Shown here: positions 41,794 through 51,700 of the stretch, piece after piece
How positions within the stretch are numbered: the stretch's first letter is position 1
Layout: each line of letters opens with the position of its first letter
NCBI GenBank assembly: GCA_964035575.1
Contig: OZ037849.1
Coordinates: forward strand, 1,240,001-1,304,000
Reading direction: 5' to 3'
DNA: 64,000 nucleotides
Source of the DNA: Rhynchopus sp. YZ270_cl-10
Lineage: Eukaryota; Euglenozoa; Diplonemea; Diplonemida; Diplonemidae
Position numbers and translations under genes: made by a program
Notes under the pieces: model-generated
Database searches by the model: none
Told to the model about the DNA's origin: nothing
What the model saw: the letters and a program-made list of their open reading frames with translations, nothing else

Positions 41794-43566
41794 ATGCGCA
41801 TTGCATCCATCATCCTCCTGCTCATCTCCCAGCAGATTCACGCAACATGGTCATATCCCACACCGTCACCTCCAACATGGGTACCAGTCCCTGATACTGC
41901 CACGCCGACACACCCTCCGCCCACAGAACACCCGATGGACTGCATCAAGATTACAGGAAACACTTTGACATACCCCTCAGCAGACTACAACAGCACAGGA
42001 CACAATTTTTGTTGGAGCTTTACGCCTGCCTATCCAGGGTCGGTGTGGTTTACTTTGGTGCGCAGTCCGTCCGGTATGGCTGACCTGTTCGTCATGAATG
42101 CGGACCACTCTTCCTTCAGGTCTCTGTATCTAATGGGCGGAAAGAGGGTGCGAGTCAACAACAGCAATGGCGGGGAGATGTACATCAGCTTCAGTGCAGG
42201 CGGCTTGGAAGAGAGCAGTTTCGAGCTTACGTGGATGGTGGGTGAAACTTCCGCCCCTTTCACACTGCCCCCACCTACATCAGCACCCCCGACACCAACC
42301 CCTCCTATTTGGACTGCCACGCCGACAACACTCCCTCCGCCCACAGAAGCTCCACACCACGGCTGCACCAGGCTAACAGGAACCCGTTTGCAGTACCCGA
42401 CGCAGCCGACGTCCGTCTCGTACAATGCCGACGACGTATGTTGGTACATCACGACCCCCTCTCGAGGGACAGTGTGGGTCACTTTGGTGCAGACCCTGAC
42501 TATAGCAGGGGGCTCGTATCACTTTAAGGTTAAGAATGCGGACTTTTCTGTGGTCAGGTATCTGTTTGGTGACGGCTCGAAGGTGACACTGCCGGACGAC
42601 GGCCATGATGTGTACATCTTCTTCGGCGGACAGGGCTATATTACGACCGGTTTCGTGATCACATGGACATTTCTGTACGATGGAGAGACTCTCACCCCAC
42701 CTACAGCAACACCGACACACCCTCCGCGCACAGACACTCCGCCCACACCACATCCGCTGGACTGCACCAGGCTCACAGGAACCTCTTTGAGGTACCCGAC
42801 TCGGCCGACATTCATTACAACCACAAACGAAGACGTATGTTGGTACATCAGGCCCTACTATCGAGGGACGGTGTGGGTCACTTTGGCGCAGACTCCTCAG
42901 GCGGAGGGCTCGTACTCGTCCCTTTCGTATCACATAAATGTTATGAACGGGAACCACTCTGAGACAAGGTCTCTGTACCCAAGTAAGGGCGCGAAGGTGT
43001 CACTGCCGTACAGCGAAGGCGAGGATGTGTACATCACCTTCGGCGGACAGGGCTATGTTGACACCGGTTTCCTGATCACGTGGGTATATCTGTACGACGG
43101 CGACACTCTCTCCCCACCTACAGCAACACCACCTACAGAAGCACCTACCTGGTCACCATGGGACCGGCCTACAGTCTCACCAGAGACTCAACACACCCAA
43201 GCAGGACGGACGATGTCCCCTTACCGTTGGACACAGCCACCGCCGCCCACCCCATACTGGACCTGGTCGCCCTACCCCCCATCCGGGGGGAGGTCAGGGA
43301 ATGCGAGTAGTTCCAGTGGGGATGGCAGTGACAGACACACGGGGGTGTCTCCGTTCTTGATTGCAGGATCGATAGTGGGCGGGCTGCTGCTGGTCGGTGG
43401 CCTGGTGGCGGCAGTGGTGATCTCACAGAGTCAGGGGAGCGCTGCTGATCCTGCAGTGGGGACGGGGGCGGGCATTCCGGAGAATGTGTTCGGTGACACT
43501 GCAGGGCAAGATGTGGTTTTGAACGAGTGTGCAGAAGAGATGGGTGCGTGGGTGGCGATGGAGTGA
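41794..43566 (+). CDS. Surface-protein family member 4: three CUB-like modules
   Basis: 590 residues: a signal peptide, then alpha (about 47-155), beta (189-295) and gamma (322-435) modules with Pro/Thr linkers, a stalk with SPYRWTQ and a Gly/Ser spacer, a membrane span near 520-545 and the constant tail. The gamma module is almost the same as in members 2, 5 and 6. The alpha module has NFCWSF in place of SCWSF, a variant shared with the first module of member 6. This pattern of shared variants between non-adjacent genes points to exchange of single modules. Confidence 0.85.
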   Translation: MRIASIILLLISQQIHATWSYPTPSPPTWVPVPDTATPTHPPPTEHPMDCIKITGNTLTYPSADYNSTGHNFCWSFTPAYPGSVWFTLVRSPSGMADLFVMNADHSSFRSLYLMGGKRVRVNNSNGGEMYISFSAGGLEESSFELTWMVGETSAPFTLPPPTSAPPTPTPPIWTATPTTLPPPTEAPHHGCTRLTGTRLQYPTQPTSVSYNADDVCWYITTPSRGTVWVTLVQTLTIAGGSYHFKVKNADFSVVRYLFGDGSKVTLPDDGHDVYIFFGGQGYITTGFVITWTFLYDGETLTPPTATPTHPPRTDTPPTPHPLDCTRLTGTSLRYPTRPTFITTTNEDVCWYIRPYYRGTVWVTLAQTPQAEGSYSSLSYHINVMNGNHSETRSLYPSKGAKVSLPYSEGEDVYITFGGQGYVDTGFLITWVYLYDGDTLSPPTATPPTEAPTWSPWDRPTVSPETQHTQAGRTMSPYRWTQPPPPTPYWTWSPYPPSGGRSGNASSSSGDGSDRHTGVSPFLIAGSIVGGLLLVGGLVAAVVISQSQGSAADPAVGTGAGIPENVFGDTAGQDVVLNECAEEMGAWVAME

Positions 43567-44152
43567 CACTACGGGTGGCAGGAAGCTAGCCAGAGACAAC
43601 CTGTCCGGGTCTGCACTAGAAGCTACAGCCAACTTTCTTTACAAGGTGAGTAGGATCATCTTATAAACTTTCCTCTTTCTTTTTATTGACTTCTCCCACT
43701 CCCCAGACAGATTTTCTAAAGAGATGTTTGTCCTGTTCATTTCACTGTGTTCTGTTTCGTTCTGTCCGTATTTTCGTTAATTTGAGAACGCACTAGGGTA
43801 TCCTGTGTAGAAACCTTTTCTGCAGGAACGCATCTGCTTGGGACGTTCGCGAACACTATGAATCAAGGAAAGCAAACAATTTTTTGTGCTTTGATTTGGT
43901 GTTACCGAAAGGGCCCATATTGACAAGTCCTTGGGAGGGATGTCCTTGGCATGTCCCCGACAGTGGGGGGTGTCATTTTATAATTTGCTTTATAGTGGGT
44001 TTTTTTTTTTGCCCGGGAAAATCACCCACTAAGGAAGGGGCAGTGCTCAAAACCGCCCGAAGTCTGGAAATGGCCATCTTCTGGGCTATGTAGGCATCAT
44101 AGGTGGTGCCTACTAGTGGTCTGAGCACACGGAGTTGTAAAAACTTGGCCAC

Positions 44153-44209
44153 AGTACCATAGTACCATAGTACCATAGTACCATAGTACCATAGTACCAT
44201 AGTACCATA
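44153..44209. repeat. (AGTACCAT)n microsatellite, about 7 copies
   Basis: 8-bp unit, perfect, containing GTAC. Confidence 0.95.
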
Positions 44210-44516
44210 AGATCGTTGTGCATGAAGTGTGGGACACAAAAAATATCCAGCCGTCCCTGTATCAGTTGAGGAAGGGTTTGGGAGGAATGGTCGAGGCCAT
44301 CATAAGCCTACGTGGGGGCGGTACGTGGCCAATAGCTCACCTGTCACATCAGCAGCGATGCGACGTACGATTCTGTAACGAAGGAACACTTTGATTGCGT
44401 GGTGACTCTGGCCAGCAACAGGCGGACGCAGGACAGGATCCGAGCGTTCTGCCTACAGGACAAGTGCGCGAGGAGTTCGACACAGCGCCAACGTAGGGCG
44501 TTGACCTCTTCCTACG

Positions 44517-44641
44517 TACACAGTACACAGTACACAGTACACAGTACACAGTACACAGTACACAGTACACAGTACACAGTACACAGTACACAGTACACAG
44601 TACACAGTACACAGTACACAGTACACAGTACACAGTACACA
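44517..44641. repeat. (ACAGTAC)n microsatellite, about 18 copies
   Basis: 7-bp unit, perfect, containing GTAC. A shorter run of the same unit is at about 44836-44858. Confidence 0.95.
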
Positions 44642-44705
44642 CCGGCAAACATGGTCAAAATCAGGTGGAATAATATTATACATAAGTACATCATGGGGGG
44701 GTAGG

Positions 44706-44835
44706 GAACAGGTAGCGCCGCAGGCGCACGGTACCCAACTTTTTCTTTTTGCTTTCCCCTTTTCTCTGCTTTCTTTGATTGCGCGAGCCGATTGCTCTCC
44801 ACGGTGGGGTCACATGTGTGTCCAAAAACTATCTG
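44706..44835. repeat. GCGCCGCAGGCGC hairpin repeat copy
   Basis: Hairpin core at 44715-44727, then ACGGTACCCAACTTTTT, then ATTGCGCGAGCCGATTGCTC and CACGGTGGGGTCACATG, as in the other copies. Confidence 0.7.
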
Positions 44836-45045
44836 AAGTACACAGTACACAGTACAGTACTGTGGGAAAAAAACCCACTGTAAACCAAATTATAAAATGA
44901 CACACCCTATATTGACAGGTCCTTGACATGTCCTCGACAGGTGTTCGGTAACACCATTGATGAATAAAATAACACCAGAATGAAGGTGTTGTTCCAATTG
45001 CATCGAGCAAAAAATAAAAAAGAATCCAAAACAGAAGAAAACGTT

Positions 45046-45274
45046 GGAGTGTACCATACCGACAATAAAGTAAGAGTGTCCCCACCTTTGACGCTACCTC
45101 CAGTGTGAGATCTCTGCACAGCTGAGGGCTTCAGTTCTACACCTTTCTGTTAAGGTGCAGCCTGGTGCACGGTGACATGCACACAATGCTCAACAAGAGA
45201 CTCTGAACCTCCCCTTGCACAGTGTCCTCTTAGTTGATATCCCACCACACCACACCACAACAGGCGACACAGTC
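45046..45274 (+). promoter_or_regulatory. Conserved 5' module of surface-protein gene 5
   Basis: Nearly identical to the modules before members 2, 3 and 4. Confidence 0.5.
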
Positions 45275-46114
45275 ATGCGCATTGCATCCATCATCCTCCT
45301 GCTCATCTCCCAGCAGCAGATTCACGCAACATGGTCACCTCGAACATGGGCACCAGTCCCTGATACTGCCATTCCGACACACCCTCCGCCCACAGACACT
45401 CCGCCCACACCACATCCGCTGGGCTGCACCAGGCTCACAGGAACCTCTTTGAGGTACCCGACTCGGCCGACATTCATTACAACCACAAACGAAGACGTAT
45501 GTTGGTACATCAGGCCCTACTATCGAGGGACGGTGTGGGTCACTTTGGCGCAGACTCCTCAGGCAGAGGGCTCGTACTCGTACCTTTCGTATCATATAAA
45601 TGTTATGAACGCGAACCACTCTGAGACAAGGTCTCTGTACCCAAGTAAGGGCGCGAAGGTGTCACTGCCCTACAGCGAAGGCGAGGATGTGTACATCAGC
45701 TTCGGCGGAGAGGGCTATGTTGACACCGGTTTCCTGATCACGTGGGTTTTTCTGTACGACGGCGACACTCTCTCCCCACCTACAGCAACGCCGCCCATCC
45801 CATACTGGACCTGGTCGCCCTACCCCCCATCCGGGGGGAGGTCAGGGAATGCGAGTAGTTCCAGTGGGGATGGCAGTGACAGACACACGGGGGTGTCTCC
45901 GTTCTTGATTGCAGGATCGATAGTGGGCGGGCTGCTGCTGGTCGGTGGCCTGGTGGCGGCAGTGGTGATCTCACAGAGTCAGGGGAGCGCTGCTGATCCT
46001 GCAGTGGGGACGGGGGTGGGCATTCCGGAGAATGTGTTCGGTGACACTGCAGGGCAAGATGTGGTTTTGAACGAGTGTCCAGAAGATATGGGTGCGTGGG
46101 TGGCGATGGAGTGA
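45275..46114 (+). CDS. Surface-protein family member 5: single gamma module
   Basis: 279 residues: a signal peptide, a short Pro/Thr linker, one gamma CUB-like module (about 48-160, starting GCTRLTGTSLRYPTRP), a Pro/Gly/Ser stalk, a membrane span near 208-233 and the constant tail. Its gamma module and C-terminal part are almost the same as in members 4 and 6, so it looks like those genes with the alpha and beta modules removed. The C-terminal tail has a small variant (PEDMGAW). Confidence 0.85.
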   Translation: MRIASIILLLISQQQIHATWSPRTWAPVPDTAIPTHPPPTDTPPTPHPLGCTRLTGTSLRYPTRPTFITTTNEDVCWYIRPYYRGTVWVTLAQTPQAEGSYSYLSYHINVMNANHSETRSLYPSKGAKVSLPYSEGEDVYISFGGEGYVDTGFLITWVFLYDGDTLSPPTATPPIPYWTWSPYPPSGGRSGNASSSSGDGSDRHTGVSPFLIAGSIVGGLLLVGGLVAAVVISQSQGSAADPAVGTGVGIPENVFGDTAGQDVVLNECPEDMGAWVAME

Positions 46115-47739
46115 CACCACGGGTGGCAGGAAGCTAGCCAAGAGACAACCTGTCCGGGTGTCTTTTTTTGTGTGAAAAAGAAAACCGACTCAGGAGCCTT
46201 TTATTGGAAACTGTTTTCTTCTCCACTAACACAAAAACACTTGACAGAAAAAGCTTTTTTCACGCAACGTTTTCTGCTGTTCTTCTTCTTTTTTAACTCT
46301 CTGATTTTCATCTTTTTCAATAATCCTGGTCGCGATAGTTCGCGAACTTTCCTGCAGTCAACGCAGGAAAGAATAATCAACGATGCGATACAGGATATGG
46401 GTGGTTCAGTGAGAACCGACACCTTTGGTGTGTCTCAGCGAAAGCCAAATCAATTAAAAAAGAGAGGGTTTTTGAAGTACTGGGTGATTCAGTTATCCCA
46501 TATCTATCAACGGTTGTGTCGACCAGGCGAATCCACTATGTTACGCTATGGTATGAAGATAAATCCGAAGAAATAACAGTGCATAGCAACTGCAGTAAGT
46601 TTGTTAAAAAGAGTGCCTCACGCTACACAAACCACCACCCGCGATTGACAAAGAGAATTCAGAACAAAACAACACCCTGCCCCATACACACTAAATTGCC
46701 ATGCTTCAAGAGCATGCCTGGCCAAAATTACTGTGACAGAAAAGGCAACAAGATCACCCACAAGGAGTGTGAAATGTGCACTGGTTTTCTGGGGAACAAG
46801 CAATATTTTCTTGTGCCTAGTCCTCCGCAATCAGAGGACAGACTTTCTGGTTTCCAAAGTCGAATTTGTTGCATTAGCTATGCTCCCTGGGTTAAATGGC
46901 TATAGCAGTGACTGACTTCAACCGTCCGCAAACTCAGAATTGATGAGGGTGAACGCGTGTGAGTTGTTGAATGTCGGAGACGGCCAAACTTCTTATCGCA
47001 ATCGCTGATGCAGTTCAGATTTTTTTTTTCCCCACGATCCGCAGGGTTTCCGCCAGGATTTGGGATTTCATAAATTGGGGGGGGACCATCAAAAAGACCC
47101 CGCAAAATTTTTTTTCTCCTAGCGGTCGTCGCGCGCTTCGCACGCGCCTAGCGGAGAGGCGAAAGGTGTGACAACCGTCCTTCTTGACAGCAAAGACAAG
47201 TCTGCTGTGCCAGCTTTGGCACAACTTTTTGTGCGCCAGGCTTTTTAGCACCAGGTTTGATAGCCGTGTTAAGCTTCACAGCTGCGTTGTCTGGTAGAGG
47301 TAGGTAAGGGGTCTTGTGAGAGTGGAGGGTGATGGTATTTGCTTTTTTCCTTGTATGGCGCTACACAGTGATTGCAGTGCTGCAGTTGGAACATGTAATG
47401 AAAGTGAATGTACTCGTCGCTTTCCGAAGCCTCCTCTTAAGGGGCAATGCTCGGAAGTATCAATGGTATCAATAATATCAGCATCAAAGAGCCAGCCACA
47501 TAGCGCCGCAGGCGCACGGTACGCTACTTTATTTTTATTTTTTTAGAGTTCGCCATCCCCTTTTCTTCCACTTCTTTTGACACAGCGAGCCAAATGCTCT
47601 GCACGGTGGGGTCACATGACCACGGGGGGTCATGTGACCCCACGCACACAATGCTCAACAAGAGACTCTGAACCTCCCCTTGCACAGTGTCCTCTTAGTT
47701 GATATCCCACCACACCACACCACAACAGGCGACACAGTC
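46115..47739. other. Intergenic region between surface-protein genes 5 and 6
   Basis: Contains the short segment shared with 35450-35560, one end of an inverted-repeat element family (CAGGGTTTCCGCC at 47038), a hairpin-repeat copy (47500-47640) and only the last 96 bp of the conserved 5' module (from 47644). The hairpin repeat ends in an imperfect palindrome (GGTCACATGACC and GGTCATGTGACC), directly joined to the module. Confidence 0.55.
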
Positions 47740-49890
47740 ATGCGCATTTCATCCATTATCCTCCTGCTCATCTCCCAGCAGCAGATTCACGCAACACCGT
47801 CACCTCCAACACCAGTCACTGATGTCCCAATTTGGACTGCCACGCCGACACACCCTCCGCCCACAGAACACCCGATGGACTGCATCAAGATTACAGGAAA
47901 CACTTTGACATACCCCTCAGCAGACTACAACAGCACAGGCAACAATTTTTGTTGGAGCTTTACGCCTGCCTATCCAGGGACGGTGTCGTTCACTTTGGTG
48001 CGCAGTCCGTCTATGATGGATGACCTGTTCGTCATGAATGCGGACCACTCTTCCTTCAGTTCATTGTATCTAAAGGTCGGAAAGAGGGTGCGAGTCAGCA
48101 ACAGCAATGGCGGGGAGATGTACATCAGCTTCAGTGCAAGTGGCTTGGAAGAGAGCAGTTTCGAGATTATGTGGATGGTGGGTGCAACGTTTTCCCCTCC
48201 CACACTAGCCCCAACACCATCACCCCCAACATGGTCCCCCCCAACACCGGCACCTCCAACATGGTCCCCACCAACACCGGCGCCGCCAACACCAACCCCT
48301 CCTATTTGGACTGCCACGCCGACATACCCTCCGCCCACAAAACATCCGATGGACTGCATCAAGATTACAGGAAACACTTTGACATACCCCTCAGCAGACT
48401 ACGACAGCACAGGACACAGTTGTTGGAGCTTTACGCCTGCCTATCCAGGGACGGTGTGGTTCACTGTGCTGGGCAGTCCGCACGGGCCGGCTTACATGTA
48501 CGTCATGAATGCGGACCACTCTTCCTACGAGTATCTGTTTCTAATGGGCGGAGAGAGGACGACTGTCAGCAACAGCAATGGCGGGGAGATGTACATCAGC
48601 AGTCCAAGCGGCTTGAAAGGGAGCAGTTTCAAGATCATGTGGATGGTGGGTGAAACGTTTGCCCCTTCCACACGAGCCCCACCTACAGCACGACCAGCAC
48701 CCCCGACACCAACCCCTCCTATTTGGACTGCCATGCCGACACACCCTCCGCCCACAGAACACCCGATGGACTGCTTCAAGATTACAGGAAACACTTTGAC
48801 ATACCCCTCAACAGACTACAACAGCACAGCCCACAGTTGTTGGAGCTTTACGCCTGCTTATCCAGGGACGGTGTGGTTCACTTTGGTGCGCAGTCCGTCC
48901 AGTATGGCTGAACTGTACGTCATGAATGCGGACCACTCTTCCTACAGCTATGTGTATCCAATGCGCGGAGAGAGGGTGCGTGTCTACAACAGCAATGGCG
49001 GGGAGATGTACATCAGCTTCAGTGCAGGCGGCTGGGAACAGAGCAGTTTCGAGATTACGTGGATGGTGGGTGAAACGTACGCCCCTCCCACACTAGCCAC
49101 ACGGCCCCCACCCACGTCAGCACCCCCGACACCAACCCCTCCTATTTGGACTGCCACGCCGACACACCCTCCGCGCACAGACACTCCGCCCACACCACAT
49201 CCGCTGGACTGCACCAGGCTCACAGGAACCTCTTTGAGGTACCCGACTCGGCCGACATTCATTACAACCACAAACGAAGACGTATGTTGGTACATCAGGC
49301 CCTACTATCGAGGGACGGTGTGGGTCACTTTGGCGCAGACTCCTCAGGCAGAGGGCTCGTACTCGTACCTTTCGTATCACATAAATGTTATGAACGCGAA
49401 CCACTCTGAGACAAGGTCTCTGTACCCAAGTAAGGGCGCGAAGGTGTCACTGCCCTACAGCGAAGGCGAGGATGTGTACATCAGCTTCGGCGGAGAGGGC
49501 TATGTTGACACCGGTTTCCTGATCACGTGGGTATATCTGTACGACGGCGACACTCTCTCCCCACCTACAGTAACACCGCCCATCCCATACTGGACACCCT
49601 ACCCCCCATCCGGGGGGAGGTCAGGATGGAGTGGTTCCAGTGGGGATGGCAGTGACAGACACACGGGGGTGTCTCCACTCTTGATTGCAGGATCGATAGT
49701 GGGCGGGCTGCTGCTGGTCGGTGGCCTGGTGGCGGCAGTGGTGATCTCACAGAGTAAGGGGAGCGCTGCTGATCCTGCAGTGGGGACGGGGGTGGGCATT
49801 CCGGAGAATGTGTTCGGTGACACTGCAGGGCAAGATGTGGTTTTGAACGAGTGTGCAGAAGAGATGGGTGCGTGGGTGGCGATGGAGTGA
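47740..49890 (+). CDS. Surface-protein family member 6: four CUB-like modules
   Basis: 716 residues: a signal peptide (MRISSIILLLISQQQIHAT), three alpha modules (about 46-155, 203-310 and 343-450), one gamma module (488-600), a membrane span near 645-670 and the constant tail. The linker between modules 1 and 2 has a Pro-rich repeat (SPPTWSPPTPAPPT) that expands the stalk. It has three alpha modules and no beta module, unlike members 2-4, but still ends with gamma. The 5' module is truncated to 96 bp but keeps the pyrimidine/AG acceptor-like site. Confidence 0.85.
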   Translation: MRISSIILLLISQQQIHATPSPPTPVTDVPIWTATPTHPPPTEHPMDCIKITGNTLTYPSADYNSTGNNFCWSFTPAYPGTVSFTLVRSPSMMDDLFVMNADHSSFSSLYLKVGKRVRVSNSNGGEMYISFSASGLEESSFEIMWMVGATFSPPTLAPTPSPPTWSPPTPAPPTWSPPTPAPPTPTPPIWTATPTYPPPTKHPMDCIKITGNTLTYPSADYDSTGHSCWSFTPAYPGTVWFTVLGSPHGPAYMYVMNADHSSYEYLFLMGGERTTVSNSNGGEMYISSPSGLKGSSFKIMWMVGETFAPSTRAPPTARPAPPTPTPPIWTAMPTHPPPTEHPMDCFKITGNTLTYPSTDYNSTAHSCWSFTPAYPGTVWFTLVRSPSSMAELYVMNADHSSYSYVYPMRGERVRVYNSNGGEMYISFSAGGWEQSSFEITWMVGETYAPPTLATRPPPTSAPPTPTPPIWTATPTHPPRTDTPPTPHPLDCTRLTGTSLRYPTRPTFITTTNEDVCWYIRPYYRGTVWVTLAQTPQAEGSYSYLSYHINVMNANHSETRSLYPSKGAKVSLPYSEGEDVYISFGGEGYVDTGFLITWVYLYDGDTLSPPTVTPPIPYWTPYPPSGGRSGWSGSSGDGSDRHTGVSPLLIAGSIVGGLLLVGGLVAAVVISQSKGSAADPAVGTGVGIPENVFGDTAGQDVVLNECAEEMGAWVAME

Positions 49891-50189
49891 CCCCACGGGT
49901 GGCGAAATTGTATTTATTAGCCTCTTCCTCTTTACCTTACTTCACCTTGGCTGACCCTACAGTGGGTGAAGGAAGGCTGTGGGATACCAGACCACAGCTG
50001 CTATTCTCATCGCCGCACGCTGAATGCCAAACGTTAGCGCTGATAGGTTGCCATAACCACCGCAGAAACCCTTTTCTGGCGGGTTATGGGGGCTTTTGGG
50101 CAAAAAATGCTTTTTGATTTGCACAGTAATACAGTCGTCCACACGTTATGCAAAAACAAACAAAAGTTGGTTTTTTTTTTTCAAATATG
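49891..50189. other. Intergenic sequence after surface-protein gene 6
   Basis: The family 3' flank is cut short after about 15 bp; the rest is unique sequence with no supported gene. Confidence 0.5.
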
Positions 50190-50452
50190 CAGGGTTTCCG
50201 CCAGGATTTGGGGTTTGTGTACCATGAAAACGACCCCCAAACCTTCTTTTTTCCCCTAGATTTTACCCCCCTTTTCTTCCACTTCTTTTGACACAGCGAG
50301 CCAAACGCTCTGCACGGTGGGGACCTCTAAAACCCCATTTTTCTCGGGGCGTACTTTGGTACACCCCGAATCCCTGTAAAAATCCAAATTTTTCCGGGAA
50401 AAATATTGGGGTGTACCAAAGTACACCCCGGTACACCTTGGCGGAAACCCTG
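50190..50452. mobile_element. Small inverted-repeat element (MITE-like) with 6-bp target duplication
   Basis: 263 bp, starting CAGGGTTTCCGCC and ending GGCGGAAACCCTG, flanked on both sides by AATATG (50184-50189 and 50453-50458). No coding capacity. It contains a fragment of the dispersed hairpin repeat (50270-50325). Related ends are at 47038 (left type) and about 39370 (right type, GGTGGAAACCCTG). Confidence 0.75.
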
Positions 50453-50867
50453 AATATGACTGAAAAGGGAGTTCCCCCAAAATTCGCTCTTTTTTTGTTT
50501 TTACAACATGTTTCCCCATTTTACCGCACTGTACCGCATTGTACCCTCTCGGAATGATGTGGAAAAACGTTAAAAAGTTTTGAAAAAGTGCGAAAAGTTG
50601 CGAAAAGTTGTGAAGGTGGAAGCGTACCACTAACCAAGTCTCCTGTTTCGTTTCCCGTTTTCCTGTGGGTGAAGGCTATAGCTATTGACACCCGTAGTAG
50701 TTTTTGCTCTTATGTGTTATCAATGGGGAAGGAACCTCACTACAACATCACAAAAAGTTTCACGAAAATTTTGCCTTTTTAGGGTTTTCCCTCCCTCCCT
50801 CTCGCTCTCTCTTCCCCCCGTACGGAATACCTAACGGAACCTCTCCCACTCTTCTTTTTTTTTGATG

Positions 50868-50972
50868 GATCACCCTTTCGAATACAACTGTATGATTCTT
50901 AGGACTGAAACAGGGTTAATGTCAGAAACCAATCTACTGAAGTTTCAACTTGTGCATGAAGCATTTTACTTT
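50868..50972 (+). repeat. Partial copy of the 292-bp repeat
   Basis: About 105 bp match the middle of 14416-14707 (CCTTTCGAATACAACTGTAT onward) with a few substitutions. Confidence 0.75.
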
Positions 50973-51155
50973 GGGAAATATTCATATTGGAACCGGAACT
51001 TTGGGGAACCGGTTCCCTGGTTCCCCGGTGCGCGGTACACTGGTGTACAAGGAAAAAAGTCGTGCAAGAGCAACCACAGCTCCACATGACAAACACAAAA
51101 GTGTCCGTCACGTGGAGATAATGATCCAACAATTTACAAGAAAGCATTACTTAAC

Positions 51156-51700
51156 CTACTGCTGGAAGTTGCCAGGTCGTAGTAACACATCTTTCCTTTT
51201 GAACCTCTTCATAACTTTTTTCCCTAAATTGTGTCTCTTGTGCACCTCCTCATCCGCTTCCCCACGTTTGACATTCAACGTCCGGAGTGCTCCCTTCTCC
51301 TGCTTCAGGGCTGCTTTGACACGCAACCACGTGTCCTTCGTGCCACTCGCCTGCTCCTGTTCTTCTGGATTTCGCTTGCTGGAATGCTTTCCATCTCCGC
51401 CTTCTGGCCTTGCACCCGAAGAGGGTGGTAAATGTCTAGGCATATCCGAACGCGAGGAAACGCTTGACATACAGCTAAAGTATTCTACCAGAGGTAGCGT
51501 GTCAGGATCGACCTGCCCACTACCAACAACCCAGCGTAGTCGTACACGTGACACACTACACCCCACTTTGGCTTTTATAGGGGGTCTCACAACGGCGAGA
51601 AAGGAAGGAGTGCAAACACAAGGGACTACAAAGTATTTGTCCTCATATAACCCTACGTACTCCCTTGAAACCCCCCGAACCTCCCGAACCACGCGTTTGG
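51156..51700 (-). pseudogene. Unidentified open frame cut by the satellite array
   Basis: On the minus strand about 180 residues are open from the satellite border to 51156. The composition is GC-richer than the surrounding non-coding DNA. The C-terminal half is charged, with Lys/Arg/Glu-rich stretches (KHSSKRNPEEQEQASGTKD, MKRFKRKD), resembling a coiled or nucleic-acid-binding tail. No domain is recognised. The 5' part seems to have been replaced by the satellite. It may be a remnant of a host gene or of an element. Confidence 0.35.

Larger units (their letters stand above)
43567..45045. other. Intergenic repeats between surface-protein genes 4 and 5
   Basis: After the family 3' flank comes non-family sequence with two microsatellites (44153-44209 and 44517-44641), one hairpin-repeat copy (44706-44835) and remnants of the family flank (about 44960-45040). 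The GC-richer stretch 44230-44515 may be a fragment of a coding sequence, but no frame is convincing. Confidence 0.5.

Noticed and set aside
46516-46905. Cys-rich 129-residue frame between surface-protein genes 5 and 6
   Set aside because: No signal peptide, no recognisable domain and no paralogue in the window; it could be chance in AT-balanced DNA.
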